Source of the DNA: Desulfobacterales bacterium
GTDB taxonomy: Bacteria; Desulfobacterota; DSM-4660; Desulfatiglandales; JALVZP01
Assembly (NCBI GenBank): GCA_027037575.1
Contig: JALVZP010000054.1
Coordinates: 1 to 13,783 of the forward strand
DNA: 13,783 nt
Direction of reading: 5' to 3'
The position numbers and the translations under genes were made by a program. Positions 1 through 7,462 of the stretch are shown here, one piece after another (the first letter of the stretch is position 1; each line of letters starts with the position of its first letter). A model generated the notes under the pieces. It worked only from the letters and a program-made list of their open reading frames with translations, was not told the DNA's origin and made no database searches.

Positions 1-181
1 GATCTATACTGTCCAATCCAATTCCCATCCTTTCCATATTACTTAAAAGGATATTCCCATTAGCTCCCGTATCAAATAGGATGTTATGTTTAAGACCTTC
101 TATAAGGCATGAAAATCCCCATCCATAAGTGTGTTTCCTATCTATACTTCTATTGTCATATAATATGCTAATCTTCAGCAT
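1..181 (-). CDS. MBL-fold metallo-hydrolase, N-terminal part only (runs off left edge)
   Basis: The minus strand opens at the ATG at 181-179 and stays open to the window edge (about 60 residues). The product starts MLKISILYDN, followed by WGFSCLIE and then NILFDTGANGNILLSNMERM. A first strand ending in LYDN, a WGFS-LIE strand and an LFDTG turn are the hallmarks of the MBL-fold subfamily often labelled dihydropterin-methyl-ribofuranosyl-aminobenzene-phosphate synthase-like. The zinc-binding HxHxDH motif would lie just beyond the edge, so activity cannot be judged. The start overlaps the end of the DUF1285 gene by 14 bp in another frame, with no clear Shine-Dalgarno, which suggests translational coupling. 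Substrate unknown: the methanopterin-style family name is not evidence of that pathway here. Confidence 0.8.
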   Translation of the reverse strand, partial: MLKISILYDNRSIDRKHTYGWGFSCLIEGLKHNILFDTGANGNILLSNMERMGIGLDSID

Positions 182-626
182 GTCTGATAAAATATCTTTT
201 TCCTTTTACTGTTAAAAAATACTTTCCATCCTCTTCTTCTATATATTCTGCAATCTGATAATATGCAGACCTCAAAAACCTTGCTGGAAATTTTCCATCT
301 TTTACTCTACAATACAGAACGTTTTCCTTTCCTATATATAGGGTTTCTGGATCAAGCTCTTCTTGAGTTTCATCACTTAGATAGAGCAGGAAACCATCTC
401 CTTTCTTATCTACTCTCTGGACAAAGAATGCAGTATCTTCAACATCTACTATACATCTTTCATTTCTCCAGGAGATTATATATCTTCCTTTTTCATCCAG
501 CTCCATGTGTTCATAAAAAAATTTTATTATATCCTTCCTTATTATAGGTACTCCCTTATGATACCATGTCCCATCAGACTTTATGGTAATCTCACAAGGA
601 GGAAGTTCCTCTATTTGTCTATTCAT
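168..626 (-). CDS. DUF1285-family protein
   Basis: A 152-aa soluble protein. The N-terminal part shows the DUF1285 pattern: PPCEITIKSDGTWYHKGVPI (residues 9-28), a DGxWxxxGxPI motif, then RKDIIKFFYEHMELDEKGRY, and a WRNERCIVDVEDTAFFVQRV segment matching the family's 'V-V-D-PF-V' region. The family is a small beta-rich domain of unknown biochemical role, common in Proteobacteria and related lineages. No signal peptide or membrane segment is visible. The start is preceded by GGAGAG at good spacing. The gene lies 14 bp behind the cytidylate-kinase-like gene and overlaps the MBL-fold gene by 14 bp, so the three probably share a transcript. Family call fairly sure; function not known. Confidence 0.78.
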   Translation of the reverse strand: MNRQIEELPPCEITIKSDGTWYHKGVPIIRKDIIKFFYEHMELDEKGRYIISWRNERCIVDVEDTAFFVQRVDKKGDGFLLYLSDETQEELDPETLYIGKENVLYCRVKDGKFPARFLRSAYYQIAEYIEEEDGKYFLTVKGKRYFIRHAED

Positions 627-640
627 ATTATCTCTCCTTT

Positions 641-1270
641 TTATCTCTCCTTTTCTCTTTGTCTTACCAGATTTACTACCAATTCCTCTGCTTCATTCAT
701 ACTGAGTCTGTCCATATTAAGGCATAATGTATAAAGCATGGGATCATCATGATTCTCCTTTTCAGAGAAATAGTACAGGAAATCAGCTCTTATAAGATCT
801 GCCCTTTCAACTGCCCTTTCTGCCTCATTTCTTCTAAGTCCATAATTCTCCATTAAAAATCTTATCCTGTTTTCCTTAGATGCCACAAGGAGAAGATGTA
901 TCACATCCATTTTGTCCTGCAATATATAATTGCTTCCCCTTCCTATTATTACACAGTTTCCTTTTTCATATTCTTTTAAGATAACCTGTTTTATTGCTTT
1001 TATATATTCCTGAACATCTAATGGTTTGTATTTCCTCTTTCTCTCAATAATATCTACTCTAACTACCTTTTCTATGAAACTCATAAGTTTACTTTTCTCT
1101 TTTCTCCTCTTTTCAAAGGATGCTACGTCCCTTACAGAAACACCTATTTCTTCTGCTATTTCCTTTAAGAGTTCATCATTTAAATATCTATAACCCAATC
1201 TCTTTGCTATCCTCGCTCCCAATGTCGCCCCACCTGCACCAAATTGACGAGAAATAGTAATAGTTGCCAT
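641..1270 (-). CDS. Cytidylate kinase-like family protein
   Basis: A 209-aa protein beginning MATITISRQFGAGGATLGAR, the modified P-loop (residues 5-18) of the cytidylate-kinase-like family (Pfam PF13189 type). It has GAGG where true cytidylate kinases carry a GxGKG/S loop with lysine. A second family segment, CVIIGRGSNYIL (106-117), is present. It is followed by an Arg-rich helix (ENRIRFLMENYGLRRNEAERAVERAD) that resembles the lid region, with a typical NMDRLSMNEAEELV C-terminal end. These proteins are thought to be nucleoside or nucleotide kinases, but the substrate is generally unknown. The ATG is preceded by GGGAGG at 8-nt spacing. It is the first gene of a minus-strand operon and is divergent from the M3-like peptidase gene. 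It should not be named cmk: the P-loop is atypical. Confidence 0.82.
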   Translation of the reverse strand: MATITISRQFGAGGATLGARIAKRLGYRYLNDELLKEIAEEIGVSVRDVASFEKRRKEKSKLMSFIEKVVRVDIIERKRKYKPLDVQEYIKAIKQVILKEYEKGNCVIIGRGSNYILQDKMDVIHLLLVASKENRIRFLMENYGLRRNEAERAVERADLIRADFLYYFSEKENHDDPMLYTLCLNMDRLSMNEAEELVVNLVRQREKER

Positions 1271-1340
1271 TTTTATAATCCTCCCATATACTTTTTATAC
1301 CTGGCTTATTAATATCACTATCTTTTCTAAAAATGCAACT
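1271..1340. promoter_or_regulatory. Divergent intergenic spacer, likely promoters on both strands
   Basis: These 70 bp separate the minus-strand kinase-like operon from the plus-strand peptidase-pab run, so promoters are expected here. A TATAAT hexamer reads on the plus strand at 1274-1279, about 60 bp before the peptidase ATG, but has no good -35 box at 17 bp. On the minus strand, TTGCAT (complement of 1333-1338) followed after 18 bp by TATTAA is a weak match for the opposite operon. Only the GGGAGG Shine-Dalgarno of the minus-strand gene is strong. Confidence 0.3.
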
Positions 1341-2840
1341 ATGAATAAGAGGAAAGATATAGGGCTGGAATTGGAAAATATAGTCTATCACCTAAACTGT
1401 AGATGGAAATTACAGGTGCTTTATTCCTGGTTAGGAATTTCTCCTTTATTTAAGCTTGGCTTTATATACGAAGGATATGATAAAGTGCTTTCTTTAAAGA
1501 CAATAGAATCTGTTTCTCTTATTGAAAATAAAAAAAAGAGGATATGTATAAAACATGGGCTAATTGATCATTTCCTGCAATACAGGCTCATGCCATATGA
1601 GGCAGAAATGAGGATATGGATGCAGGGAGCTGCTGCCTATGTGGATGGTAAAAAGATATATATGAGAGAGATTATCCCATATTGTCAGAAATCAAGTAAT
1701 CATAGGCAAAGATTGATCTTACAGAAAGAGGTCTCTGCTCTTTGCAAGTTTCTAAAGCCATTTTTGTTTAATTATTGGGATATGCTTTTAAGACTTTTAA
1801 AAGAAAGACTGGGATATAAGGATTACTTAGAATATTGCACTCAAAAAAAAGGAATTGACTATAGTTTCTTTTATAAATTGGTCCAGAAGATATTAGATCT
1901 TACTGATGAATTCTACTATGACCTTATGCAAGATTGGGCAAAGAGAAGATATGGATTAATGCTTGAAGATCTTACCAGATTTGATGCAATTAATCTGCTT
2001 AGCCTAAAAGAATTTGATCCCATTTCTCCATCAGATGGAATAAAGAGATTTATAGATTTTTTAAAAGATTTTTGGAAGATTGATATTAACAACATGTCGG
2101 GCCTTTACCTGGATATATCTAAAAATGAAAAAAAGAGTGCTCAGGCGATGTCATTTATAATTCAGATCCCAGAAGAAATATATGTAGTTATAAGGCCTAT
2201 TGGTGGTTGGACAGATTTGGAGACAATAGCACATGAATTAGGGCATGGAATATCTGCAGTATATACAGACCCTGATCTTCCCCTGGAGGATAGAGATCTT
2301 GCAACAAATTACATAATTTCAGAAATATTTGCATTCTTGATGCAAAATGTAGTAATCTCCAGACTCTTTTTGATAGAGATACTCAAGATAAAAAGGGAGC
2401 TTGCTGAGACAATCTATTACCATAAGGTATTAAAGGACCTTTCTGTTTTTAGAAGATATGCGGCAAAATTCATTACGGAATATGAGATGTTCTCTAAGGG
2501 AGATATATCTAATGGAAATCTTTATTCAGAATATTTGAGTAGATATACTGGATTTTATTATCAGCCAGAAAGTCATTTATTTGATCTTGTCCCCGAGCTA
2601 TATTGCTTAGACTATGTTATTGGCTGGATAGCAGAGGCAATATTAGAAAAATATCTTAAAGAAAGATATGGGGAAGGATGGATGTTTAACAGAGATGCAG
2701 TAGAAGAGATAAAGGGATGGTGGAAGCAAGGGAATAAACATGATGTGTTCCAATTTCTGGAGAAAAATGAAATAGGAGAATTTAGTATAGATCCAATAAT
2801 GGCCAGATGGGAGAGGATACTATGCAGGAAGAAGGGGTAG
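1341..2840 (+). CDS. M3-like (oligoendopeptidase F-type) zinc metallopeptidase
   Basis: A 499-aa soluble gluzincin-type peptidase. The catalytic zinc motif is H298-E-L-G-H302 within DLETIAHELGHG, and the third ligand is probably E328 (NYIISEIF), 26 residues on, as in family M3. Further on, SHLFDLVPELYCLDYVIGW (411-429) resembles the M3B histidine/tyrosine segment (HFY-PFY-YQYATG) that positions substrate. The first 200 residues are helical and poorly conserved. No signal peptide is visible, so it is probably cytoplasmic, cleaving peptides. M32 carboxypeptidase is less likely because its HES-Q-R motif is absent. The length is shorter than typical PepF (about 600). The ATG at 1341 lacks a clear Shine-Dalgarno, so a start some 10 codons later (TTG at 1371) is possible. 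It leads the plus-strand run; the next gene begins 17 bp after its stop, or overlaps it if an earlier start is used. Confidence 0.75.
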   Translation: MNKRKDIGLELENIVYHLNCRWKLQVLYSWLGISPLFKLGFIYEGYDKVLSLKTIESVSLIENKKKRICIKHGLIDHFLQYRLMPYEAEMRIWMQGAAAYVDGKKIYMREIIPYCQKSSNHRQRLILQKEVSALCKFLKPFLFNYWDMLLRLLKERLGYKDYLEYCTQKKGIDYSFFYKLVQKILDLTDEFYYDLMQDWAKRRYGLMLEDLTRFDAINLLSLKEFDPISPSDGIKRFIDFLKDFWKIDINNMSGLYLDISKNEKKSAQAMSFIIQIPEEIYVVIRPIGGWTDLETIAHELGHGISAVYTDPDLPLEDRDLATNYIISEIFAFLMQNVVISRLFLIEILKIKRELAETIYYHKVLKDLSVFRRYAAKFITEYEMFSKGDISNGNLYSEYLSRYTGFYYQPESHLFDLVPELYCLDYVIGWIAEAILEKYLKERYGEGWMFNRDAVEEIKGWWKQGNKHDVFQFLEKNEIGEFSIDPIMARWERILCRKKG

Positions 2841-2857
2841 GAAAAGAGGAAATAAAA

Positions 2858-4009
2858 ATGAGAATAGAAAGGTTTCAGAAATATCTGAAAGCTCATGATA
2901 TAGGAGGGGCAATTATCTTACAAAATGTGGATAGATATTACTTTACAGGGACAATCCAGAGCTCAACACTCTTTATTCCAGCAGAAGGAGAAGAAGTTCT
3001 CATTGTGCACAAAGGAATTGAAAGGGCAATGGAGGAATCTCCTTTAAAAAATATAGTAAAAGGAAAGCCTTCCCGGATAGAAGACCTGATTAGAGAAAAC
3101 AAGATAAGCTCAGAAAGAATAGGGATGGAGCTGGATGTTGTTCCCGTAAACATCTATACGAAATACAAGAGATACTTAAGTAATGTAAATATAGTGGATG
3201 CCTCTCATCTTATAAGAAAGACAAGGATGATAAAGTCTGAATATGAGATATCTCAGATAAGAAGGGCTGCATCTATTCTGGATGAGAACATGAATCAGGT
3301 AAAGGAGATCTTGAAACCAGGAATTACAGAGATAGAAGTGGATGCATATCTTGGCTATCTTATCAGGAAAAAGGGACATATGGGAATGATGAGGATGAGG
3401 GGATGGAATCAGGAGATGATGTATGTTCATGTCCTTTCAGGAAGAACAGGTTCACTTATATCCTTTTTGGATAGCCCCCAGGGAGGGGCAGGAACATGTG
3501 CTGCTATGGCACAGGGAGCAGGATATAAGAAAATAGAAAGGAATGAACCAATAGAGATAGATCACGGGATATGCATAAATGGATATATTGGGGATCAGGC
3601 AAGGACATATGTAATAGGTGATCTGGATGATAGATTAAAAAGGGCGCATGAATGCTCCTATGAGATACACCGTTTTTTTATGGAAAATGCAAGACCTGGC
3701 ATATACTGTAATGAGATCTATAATGAGGCTGTAAAGATTGCAAGCTCATGGGGGCTTAATGAGTATTTTATGGGATATGGAGAAGGAAAGGTGAAGTTTA
3801 TTGGGCATGGGATTGGCCTTGAGATAGATGATTTTCCAGTTATATCCCCAAATTTTAAAGAGCCTCTCCAGGAAAACATGACACTTTCCCTTGAACCAAA
3901 ATTTGTCTTTCCTGAAATGGGTGTTGTAGGACTTGAAGATATATATCTTATTAAAGGAGATGGAGTGGAAAGGATTACAGGAATAGAGCAGAGGATATTT
4001 TATTTATAA
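2858..4009 (+). CDS. M24-family metallopeptidase (Xaa-Pro dipeptidase/aminopeptidase-like)
   Basis: A 383-aa protein with the creatinase-like N-terminal domain (about residues 1-130) and the pita-bread M24 domain after IRKTRMIKSEYEISQIRRAA. All five metal ligands are visible (numbering from this start): D235 in EIDHG, D246 in GDQART, H317 in GHGIGLE, E346 in LSLEPK and E360 in VGLEDIY. The 11-residue D-D spacing is canonical. It should release N-terminal residues or split dipeptides, probably at Xaa-Pro, in the cytoplasm. I chose the ATG at 2858 because AGAGGA sits 7 nt upstream and it follows the preceding stop by 17 bp. In-frame ATGs at 2822 (also with a fair GAGAGG) and 2807 would overlap the upstream gene and add residues unlike the family. 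The stop overlaps the DedA start (TAATG). Confidence 0.86.
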   Translation: MRIERFQKYLKAHDIGGAIILQNVDRYYFTGTIQSSTLFIPAEGEEVLIVHKGIERAMEESPLKNIVKGKPSRIEDLIRENKISSERIGMELDVVPVNIYTKYKRYLSNVNIVDASHLIRKTRMIKSEYEISQIRRAASILDENMNQVKEILKPGITEIEVDAYLGYLIRKKGHMGMMRMRGWNQEMMYVHVLSGRTGSLISFLDSPQGGAGTCAAMAQGAGYKKIERNEPIEIDHGICINGYIGDQARTYVIGDLDDRLKRAHECSYEIHRFFMENARPGIYCNEIYNEAVKIASSWGLNEYFMGYGEGKVKFIGHGIGLEIDDFPVISPNFKEPLQENMTLSLEPKFVFPEMGVVGLEDIYLIKGDGVERITGIEQRIFYL

Positions 4010-4617
4010 TGGAATATATAGATAAGATAATTCAAGCTGTATCTTCTTTTCCTCCCTTCCTTATATACAGCTTTTTGTTTATAGCCTCATTTATGGAAAA
4101 TATCTGTCCTCCTATACCAGGTGATACCATTATTGCATTCGGCGCATTTCTGGCAGGTCAAAAGAAAGTAAGCTTTTTAAATTCTTATCTATCTACCATA
4201 TCTGGAAGCTGGATTGGATTTATGGTTGTATTTGGGATAGGATGGAAACTGGAGGCAATAAAAAGAAAGCTACCCTTCTTCAAACCAGAAGATATATCAA
4301 AGGCAGAGTCCTGGCTAAAAAGATATGGCTATCTTATGATACTTTTGAATAGATATATTCCAGCAATCAGGGCAGTTATCTCTTTGACAGCAGGAATCTT
4401 GAGATTTTCTCCAATAAAGGTTATGTTAACTTCCTTTATTGGATGTGCAAGTTGGAACTTGGCAGTGATGTATCTTGGTTTAAAGATTGGTTCTAATTGG
4501 GAAGAGATAAAGATAAGGCTATCTCACTTACTTTTCCAATATAATATGGCTGTTTCTATTATTATAATCTCTATTATCTTTGCCTTTATTTTACTAAAAA
4601 AAAGGGCTTCCAGATGA
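4009..4617 (+). CDS. DedA-family membrane protein (VTT domain)
   Basis: A 202-aa integral membrane protein. DedA signatures are all visible: E30 followed by PPIPGDT (34-40), a Gly-rich segment GSWIGFMVVFGIGWKL (66-81), and N114-R-Y-I-P-A-I-R121 with the later TAG (127-129), matching the family's R-[FY]-xP-xR---AG. Hydrophobic stretches lie at about 16-29, 38-52, 60-78, 135-157 and 178-196. DedA/VTT proteins act in the inner membrane. Some members are implicated in recycling undecaprenyl phosphate or other lipids (UptA), others in membrane homeostasis; the substrate here is not determinable. The acidic and Arg residues used by the family are present, so it looks functional. It is coupled at both ends: a 1-bp overlap upstream and a 4-bp ATGA overlap with pabA. 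Confidence 0.88.
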   Translation: MEYIDKIIQAVSSFPPFLIYSFLFIASFMENICPPIPGDTIIAFGAFLAGQKKVSFLNSYLSTISGSWIGFMVVFGIGWKLEAIKRKLPFFKPEDISKAESWLKRYGYLMILLNRYIPAIRAVISLTAGILRFSPIKVMLTSFIGCASWNLAVMYLGLKIGSNWEEIKIRLSHLLFQYNMAVSIIIISIIFAFILLKKRASR

Positions 4618-5177
4618 AGATTATTATTATAGATAATTATGATTCCTTTACTTATAACCTTTTTCAGCTATTTTCTATACTTGGAGTCGAAGTAGAAGTA
4701 TTTAGAAATGATGAAATTACTATAGAAGACCTATCTAAGCTTTCCTTTGATAGAATATGTATATCCCCAGGACCAAAAACACCGAAGGATTCTGGAATAA
4801 GTATTGAGGTAATAAAAAGGTTTTACAAATATGTCCCTATACTTGGAGTATGTCTTGGTATGCAGGTAATAAATGAGGTATTTGGTGGAGGAACTGATCT
4901 TGCTCCATATCCAATGCATGGAAAAAGGGATCTTATTTATCACAACAAAAAAAGGATATTTAGAGATATACCTTCTCCATTTAAGGCAGCAAGGTATCAC
5001 TCACTTCAATGCAGACCTGTCTCTAAGGCCCTTGAAATCCTTGCAAGAAGCAGTGATGGTGTAGTAATGGGAATTGCTCATCCAGAATACCCACTCTTTG
5101 GAGTTCAGTTTCATCCAGAATCATTTATGTCAGAATATGGAAAAGAGTTAGTAGAGAATTTCCTTAAGTTAGGATGA
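4614..5177 (+). CDS. pabA: Aminodeoxychorismate/anthranilate synthase glutamine amidotransferase subunit
   Basis: A 187-aa class I glutamine amidotransferase that supplies ammonia from glutamine to the chorismate-binding partner. The N-terminus IIIIDNYDSFTYNLFQ is the classic PabA/TrpG start. ISPGPKTPKDSG (50-61) is the oxyanion-loop region. The nucleophile is C80 in PILGVCLGMQ, with H167 and E169 in VQFHPES completing the triad. Sequence alone does not separate PabA from TrpG, and some bacteria use one subunit for both. The name rests on the adjacent pabB (Lys-type) and pabC. It overlaps dedA and pabB by 4 bp each (ATGA), which favours coupled translation and equal subunit amounts. Confidence 0.92.
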   Translation: MKIIIIDNYDSFTYNLFQLFSILGVEVEVFRNDEITIEDLSKLSFDRICISPGPKTPKDSGISIEVIKRFYKYVPILGVCLGMQVINEVFGGGTDLAPYPMHGKRDLIYHNKKRIFRDIPSPFKAARYHSLQCRPVSKALEILARSSDGVVMGIAHPEYPLFGVQFHPESFMSEYGKELVENFLKLG

Positions 5178-6508
5178 GGAATTTTTTCTATAAAATAGCA
5201 GCATATATGAGAATGCCCTTTTCTGTTCTTCTTATGAGTGGAGAAGAAATTGATTGCTCAAGGTATTGTATCGCATCTTGGGATCCTTTGATAATTGTTT
5301 CTTCAAAGGGAGATAGGGCAAAGATATGGGAGAGGGGAAAAGGGATAAAGGAGAAAGCCAGCTGGGAGGCTATTTCATTTATTGATCAAACTGTGGAAGA
5401 ACTTTCTAACAGGATTCCCTATTATGAAGATCCATTTATTGGAGGGTTTACAGGGTATATCTCCTATGAATACAAAAATCTCATAGAACCGCATCTTCCC
5501 CAAAATGCAAAGGATGATCTTATGCTTTCTGACATGCTCTTTATATTTCCTTCAAAAATTCTTGTATTTGATAAAAAGACCAGAAAGATGAGCTTCTATA
5601 AATGGGATAATACTTTTTCAGTTAAGAAATTAGATCCTTCTGAGATTGAGAAAAAAGAGATTATATTTAAAAAATACCATTTTGGCCCTATTAGCAGTAA
5701 TTTTTCAAGGGATAGCTACATAGAGGCAGTAGAAAAGGTAAGGTCATACATAAGACAGGGGGATGTGTATCAGGTAAATCTTTCTCAAAGATTTTTTGCA
5801 AAATTTGAGGGAGATGCATTGACTTTATTCTTTCATCTTTTTTCTTTAAGACCAGCCCCATTTTATGCATATATAAATGCAGGAGATCATTATATTGTTT
5901 CTACTTCGATGGAGAGATTCCTCTGGAGTGATGGAGAGATTATTGAAACAAGGCCTATTAAAGGAACAAGACCAAGAGGGAAGACAAAAGAAGAGGATCT
6001 AAGATATAAGAATGATCTTTTCCAGAATCCAAAGGATGATGCCGAGCTTTCTATGATTGTAGATCTTTTGAGAAATGATATAGGAAAGATATGTGTTCCT
6101 GGAACAGTAAAGGTGAGGGAGCATAAAAGGATAGAGACATACAGCTATGTGCACCATTTGGTATCCATAATAGAAGGAAGTATTATAGAGGAAAAAAAGA
6201 ATCTTAGCAGCATAATAAGGGCTACATTTCCTGGTGGATCAATTACAGGGTGTCCAAAGATAAGGGCAATGGAGATAATAGATGAACTTGAACCGAATGT
6301 AAGGCATGTATATACAGGATCTATTGGATACTTTGGAATACATAAGAGATTAGATCTAAGTATTGCTATAAGGACACTCATTATAAAAGATGGAGTAAGC
6401 TACTATGGTGCTGGGGGAGGAATTGTATATGACTCTGACCCTGTAGCAGAATATGAGGAAACATTAAGTAAGGCAGAGGTATTTTTTAAGATAGCAAGTG
6501 CAAAATGA
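5174..6508 (+). CDS. pabB: Aminodeoxychorismate synthase component I
   Basis: A 444-aa chorismate-binding enzyme that, with PabA, converts chorismate plus glutamine to 4-amino-4-deoxychorismate. The diagnostic motif is PIKGTRPRG (261-269): K263 is the PabB-type catalytic lysine, where anthranilate synthase TrpE has alanine (PIAGT). Other family blocks are GGFTGYISYE (90-99), RQGDVYQVNLSQRF (194-207), MIVDLLRNDIGKIC (284-297), YSYVHHLVSIIEG (313-325), FPGGSITGCPK (352-362), and YGAGGGIVYDSDPVAEYEET (401-420). The N-terminal domain is short but complete. No PabC domain is fused; that function is the next gene. The start overlaps pabA by 4 bp and the stop overlaps pabC by 4 bp. Confidence 0.94.
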   Translation: MRNFFYKIAAYMRMPFSVLLMSGEEIDCSRYCIASWDPLIIVSSKGDRAKIWERGKGIKEKASWEAISFIDQTVEELSNRIPYYEDPFIGGFTGYISYEYKNLIEPHLPQNAKDDLMLSDMLFIFPSKILVFDKKTRKMSFYKWDNTFSVKKLDPSEIEKKEIIFKKYHFGPISSNFSRDSYIEAVEKVRSYIRQGDVYQVNLSQRFFAKFEGDALTLFFHLFSLRPAPFYAYINAGDHYIVSTSMERFLWSDGEIIETRPIKGTRPRGKTKEEDLRYKNDLFQNPKDDAELSMIVDLLRNDIGKICVPGTVKVREHKRIETYSYVHHLVSIIEGSIIEEKKNLSSIIRATFPGGSITGCPKIRAMEIIDELEPNVRHVYTGSIGYFGIHKRLDLSIAIRTLIIKDGVSYYGAGGGIVYDSDPVAEYEETLSKAEVFFKIASAK

Positions 6509-7332
6509 AAGAGTATGTATTTATAAATGGAAGCTTTGTTCCTTCTGAGGATGCAAAGATATCTGTATATGATAGAGGAATACTCTATGGAGATGGATTC
6601 TTTACCACTATGAGGGCAGAATCTGGAAGGATATTTTTTTTAGAAGAACATTTAAGTAGGCTAAGAGATTCATGTGATTTTTTTAATATATCATTTCCAA
6701 AAAGTCTAAAAGATACATCTATCTATAGGAGATTATTAGAACTGAATGATCTTTTAAATAAATGTGCTTCAGTGAAGATAATAATTACAAGGGGAAGAGA
6801 GCAAGGGATTGGTCTCCCATATGGAAAGAATCCTACATATATGGTTTTCTCTAAGGAGTATCACCCTCCAAAAGAGGCATATAAAAATGGATGGAAACTG
6901 ATCTCTTTTAGTACACCAAGATCTACTCCAATTTCTCTTCATAAAAGTCTAAATTATCTCTATAATTTGTGGGCAAAAGAATATGCAAAGAAAAATAATG
7001 CTGATGAGGCAATACTAATTCAGCCAGATGGATATGTAAATGAGACCTCAGTTGGAACGATTTTATTTCAGAAAGATGGAGACTGGTTTACTCCCCTTTC
7101 TGAATATGCACTGCCAAGTATAACATTAAAAATACTCTCCTCTATATGGGAAAAGAAAGGAATAATTATAAAAAGAGTAAGGACAAAGATCCGGGATCTT
7201 ATTAATGCTGATCAGGTATGGGTATTAAATTCTCTTATAGGAATTGTTCCTGCAAGAGAGATAGATGGGAAAAAATTTTCTGAGATTAATTGGAAATTTT
7301 CTGAAATATCAAGAAGTTGGCTTTGGAGTTAA
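6505..7332 (+). CDS. pabC: Aminodeoxychorismate lyase (class IV PLP enzyme)
   Basis: A 275-aa fold-type IV PLP protein. It starts with FINGSFVPSEDAKISVYDRG and LYGDGFFTTMRAE, the standard N-terminal block. The PLP lysine is K147 in SLHKSLNYL, and the cofactor-region glutamate is E180 in YVNETSVGTI. In this position, directly behind pabA-pabB with a 4-bp overlap, the expected reaction is removal of pyruvate from aminodeoxychorismate to give p-aminobenzoate. Branched-chain or D-amino-acid aminotransferases share the fold, and 'KSLNYL' resembles the PabC 'K-LN-L' pattern, but context decides the call. It is the last gene of the run; no G+C-rich hairpin terminator follows, only an A/T-rich tract. 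Confidence 0.87.
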   Translation: MKEYVFINGSFVPSEDAKISVYDRGILYGDGFFTTMRAESGRIFFLEEHLSRLRDSCDFFNISFPKSLKDTSIYRRLLELNDLLNKCASVKIIITRGREQGIGLPYGKNPTYMVFSKEYHPPKEAYKNGWKLISFSTPRSTPISLHKSLNYLYNLWAKEYAKKNNADEAILIQPDGYVNETSVGTILFQKDGDWFTPLSEYALPSITLKILSSIWEKKGIIIKRVRTKIRDLINADQVWVLNSLIGIVPAREIDGKKFSEINWKFSEISRSWLWS

Positions 7333-7462
7333 TATTACTTGTTTTTTTAAAAAATTGATTTATATTTTTTTAAAGAATACCTGCCCGGTAGTGGTTCTGT
7401 CACTTCCCGCCAGCGAGATTTGATTTTCCGATAAATAAAATTAAAAGGAGGTGTTTTATTCT
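7333..7462 (+). promoter_or_regulatory. Leader/intergenic region with possible promoter and G+C-rich structured segment
   Basis: These 130 bp are the longest non-coding gap in the window. Bases 7333-7375 are almost pure A/T (runs of seven T and six A) and contain a weak promoter-like pair: TTGTTT at 7339-7344 and TATATT at 7361-7366, 16 bp apart. Bases 7380-7431 are suddenly G+C-rich (about 56% by count). Within them GG-T-AGTG (7387-7393) can pair with CACT-T-CC (7401-7407) around a 7-nt loop, with one T-T mismatch. I could not match this segment to a known riboswitch. It ends in a strong Shine-Dalgarno. Confidence 0.35.
7444..7453 (+). promoter_or_regulatory. Near-perfect Shine-Dalgarno of the small Cys-protein gene
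   Basis: AAAGGAGGTG matches the usual 16S anti-Shine-Dalgarno over all ten bases, far better than other sites in the window. The ATG at 7463 lies 11 nt after the GGAGG core. This site decides the start: an in-frame GTG at 7451 lies inside the site itself and is rejected. Confidence 0.75.

Noticed and set aside
1..181. Evidence for methanopterin biosynthesis
   Set aside because: The MBL subfamily is often labelled that way, but the label is not a demonstrated function and only 60 residues are visible.
2807..2857. Upstream in-frame starts (2807, 2822) for the M24 peptidase
   Set aside because: They overlap the preceding gene, and the added residues do not resemble the family; 2858 has a well-spaced AGAGGA. 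The 2822 start keeps some chance because of GAGAGG upstream.
7333..7375. Terminator after pabC
   Set aside because: There are T and A runs that are partly self-complementary, but no G+C stem; not a canonical intrinsic terminator.
7451..7462. GTG start for the small Cys protein
   Set aside because: The GTG is part of the Shine-Dalgarno itself, so it cannot be initiated from that site; the ATG at 7463 fits.
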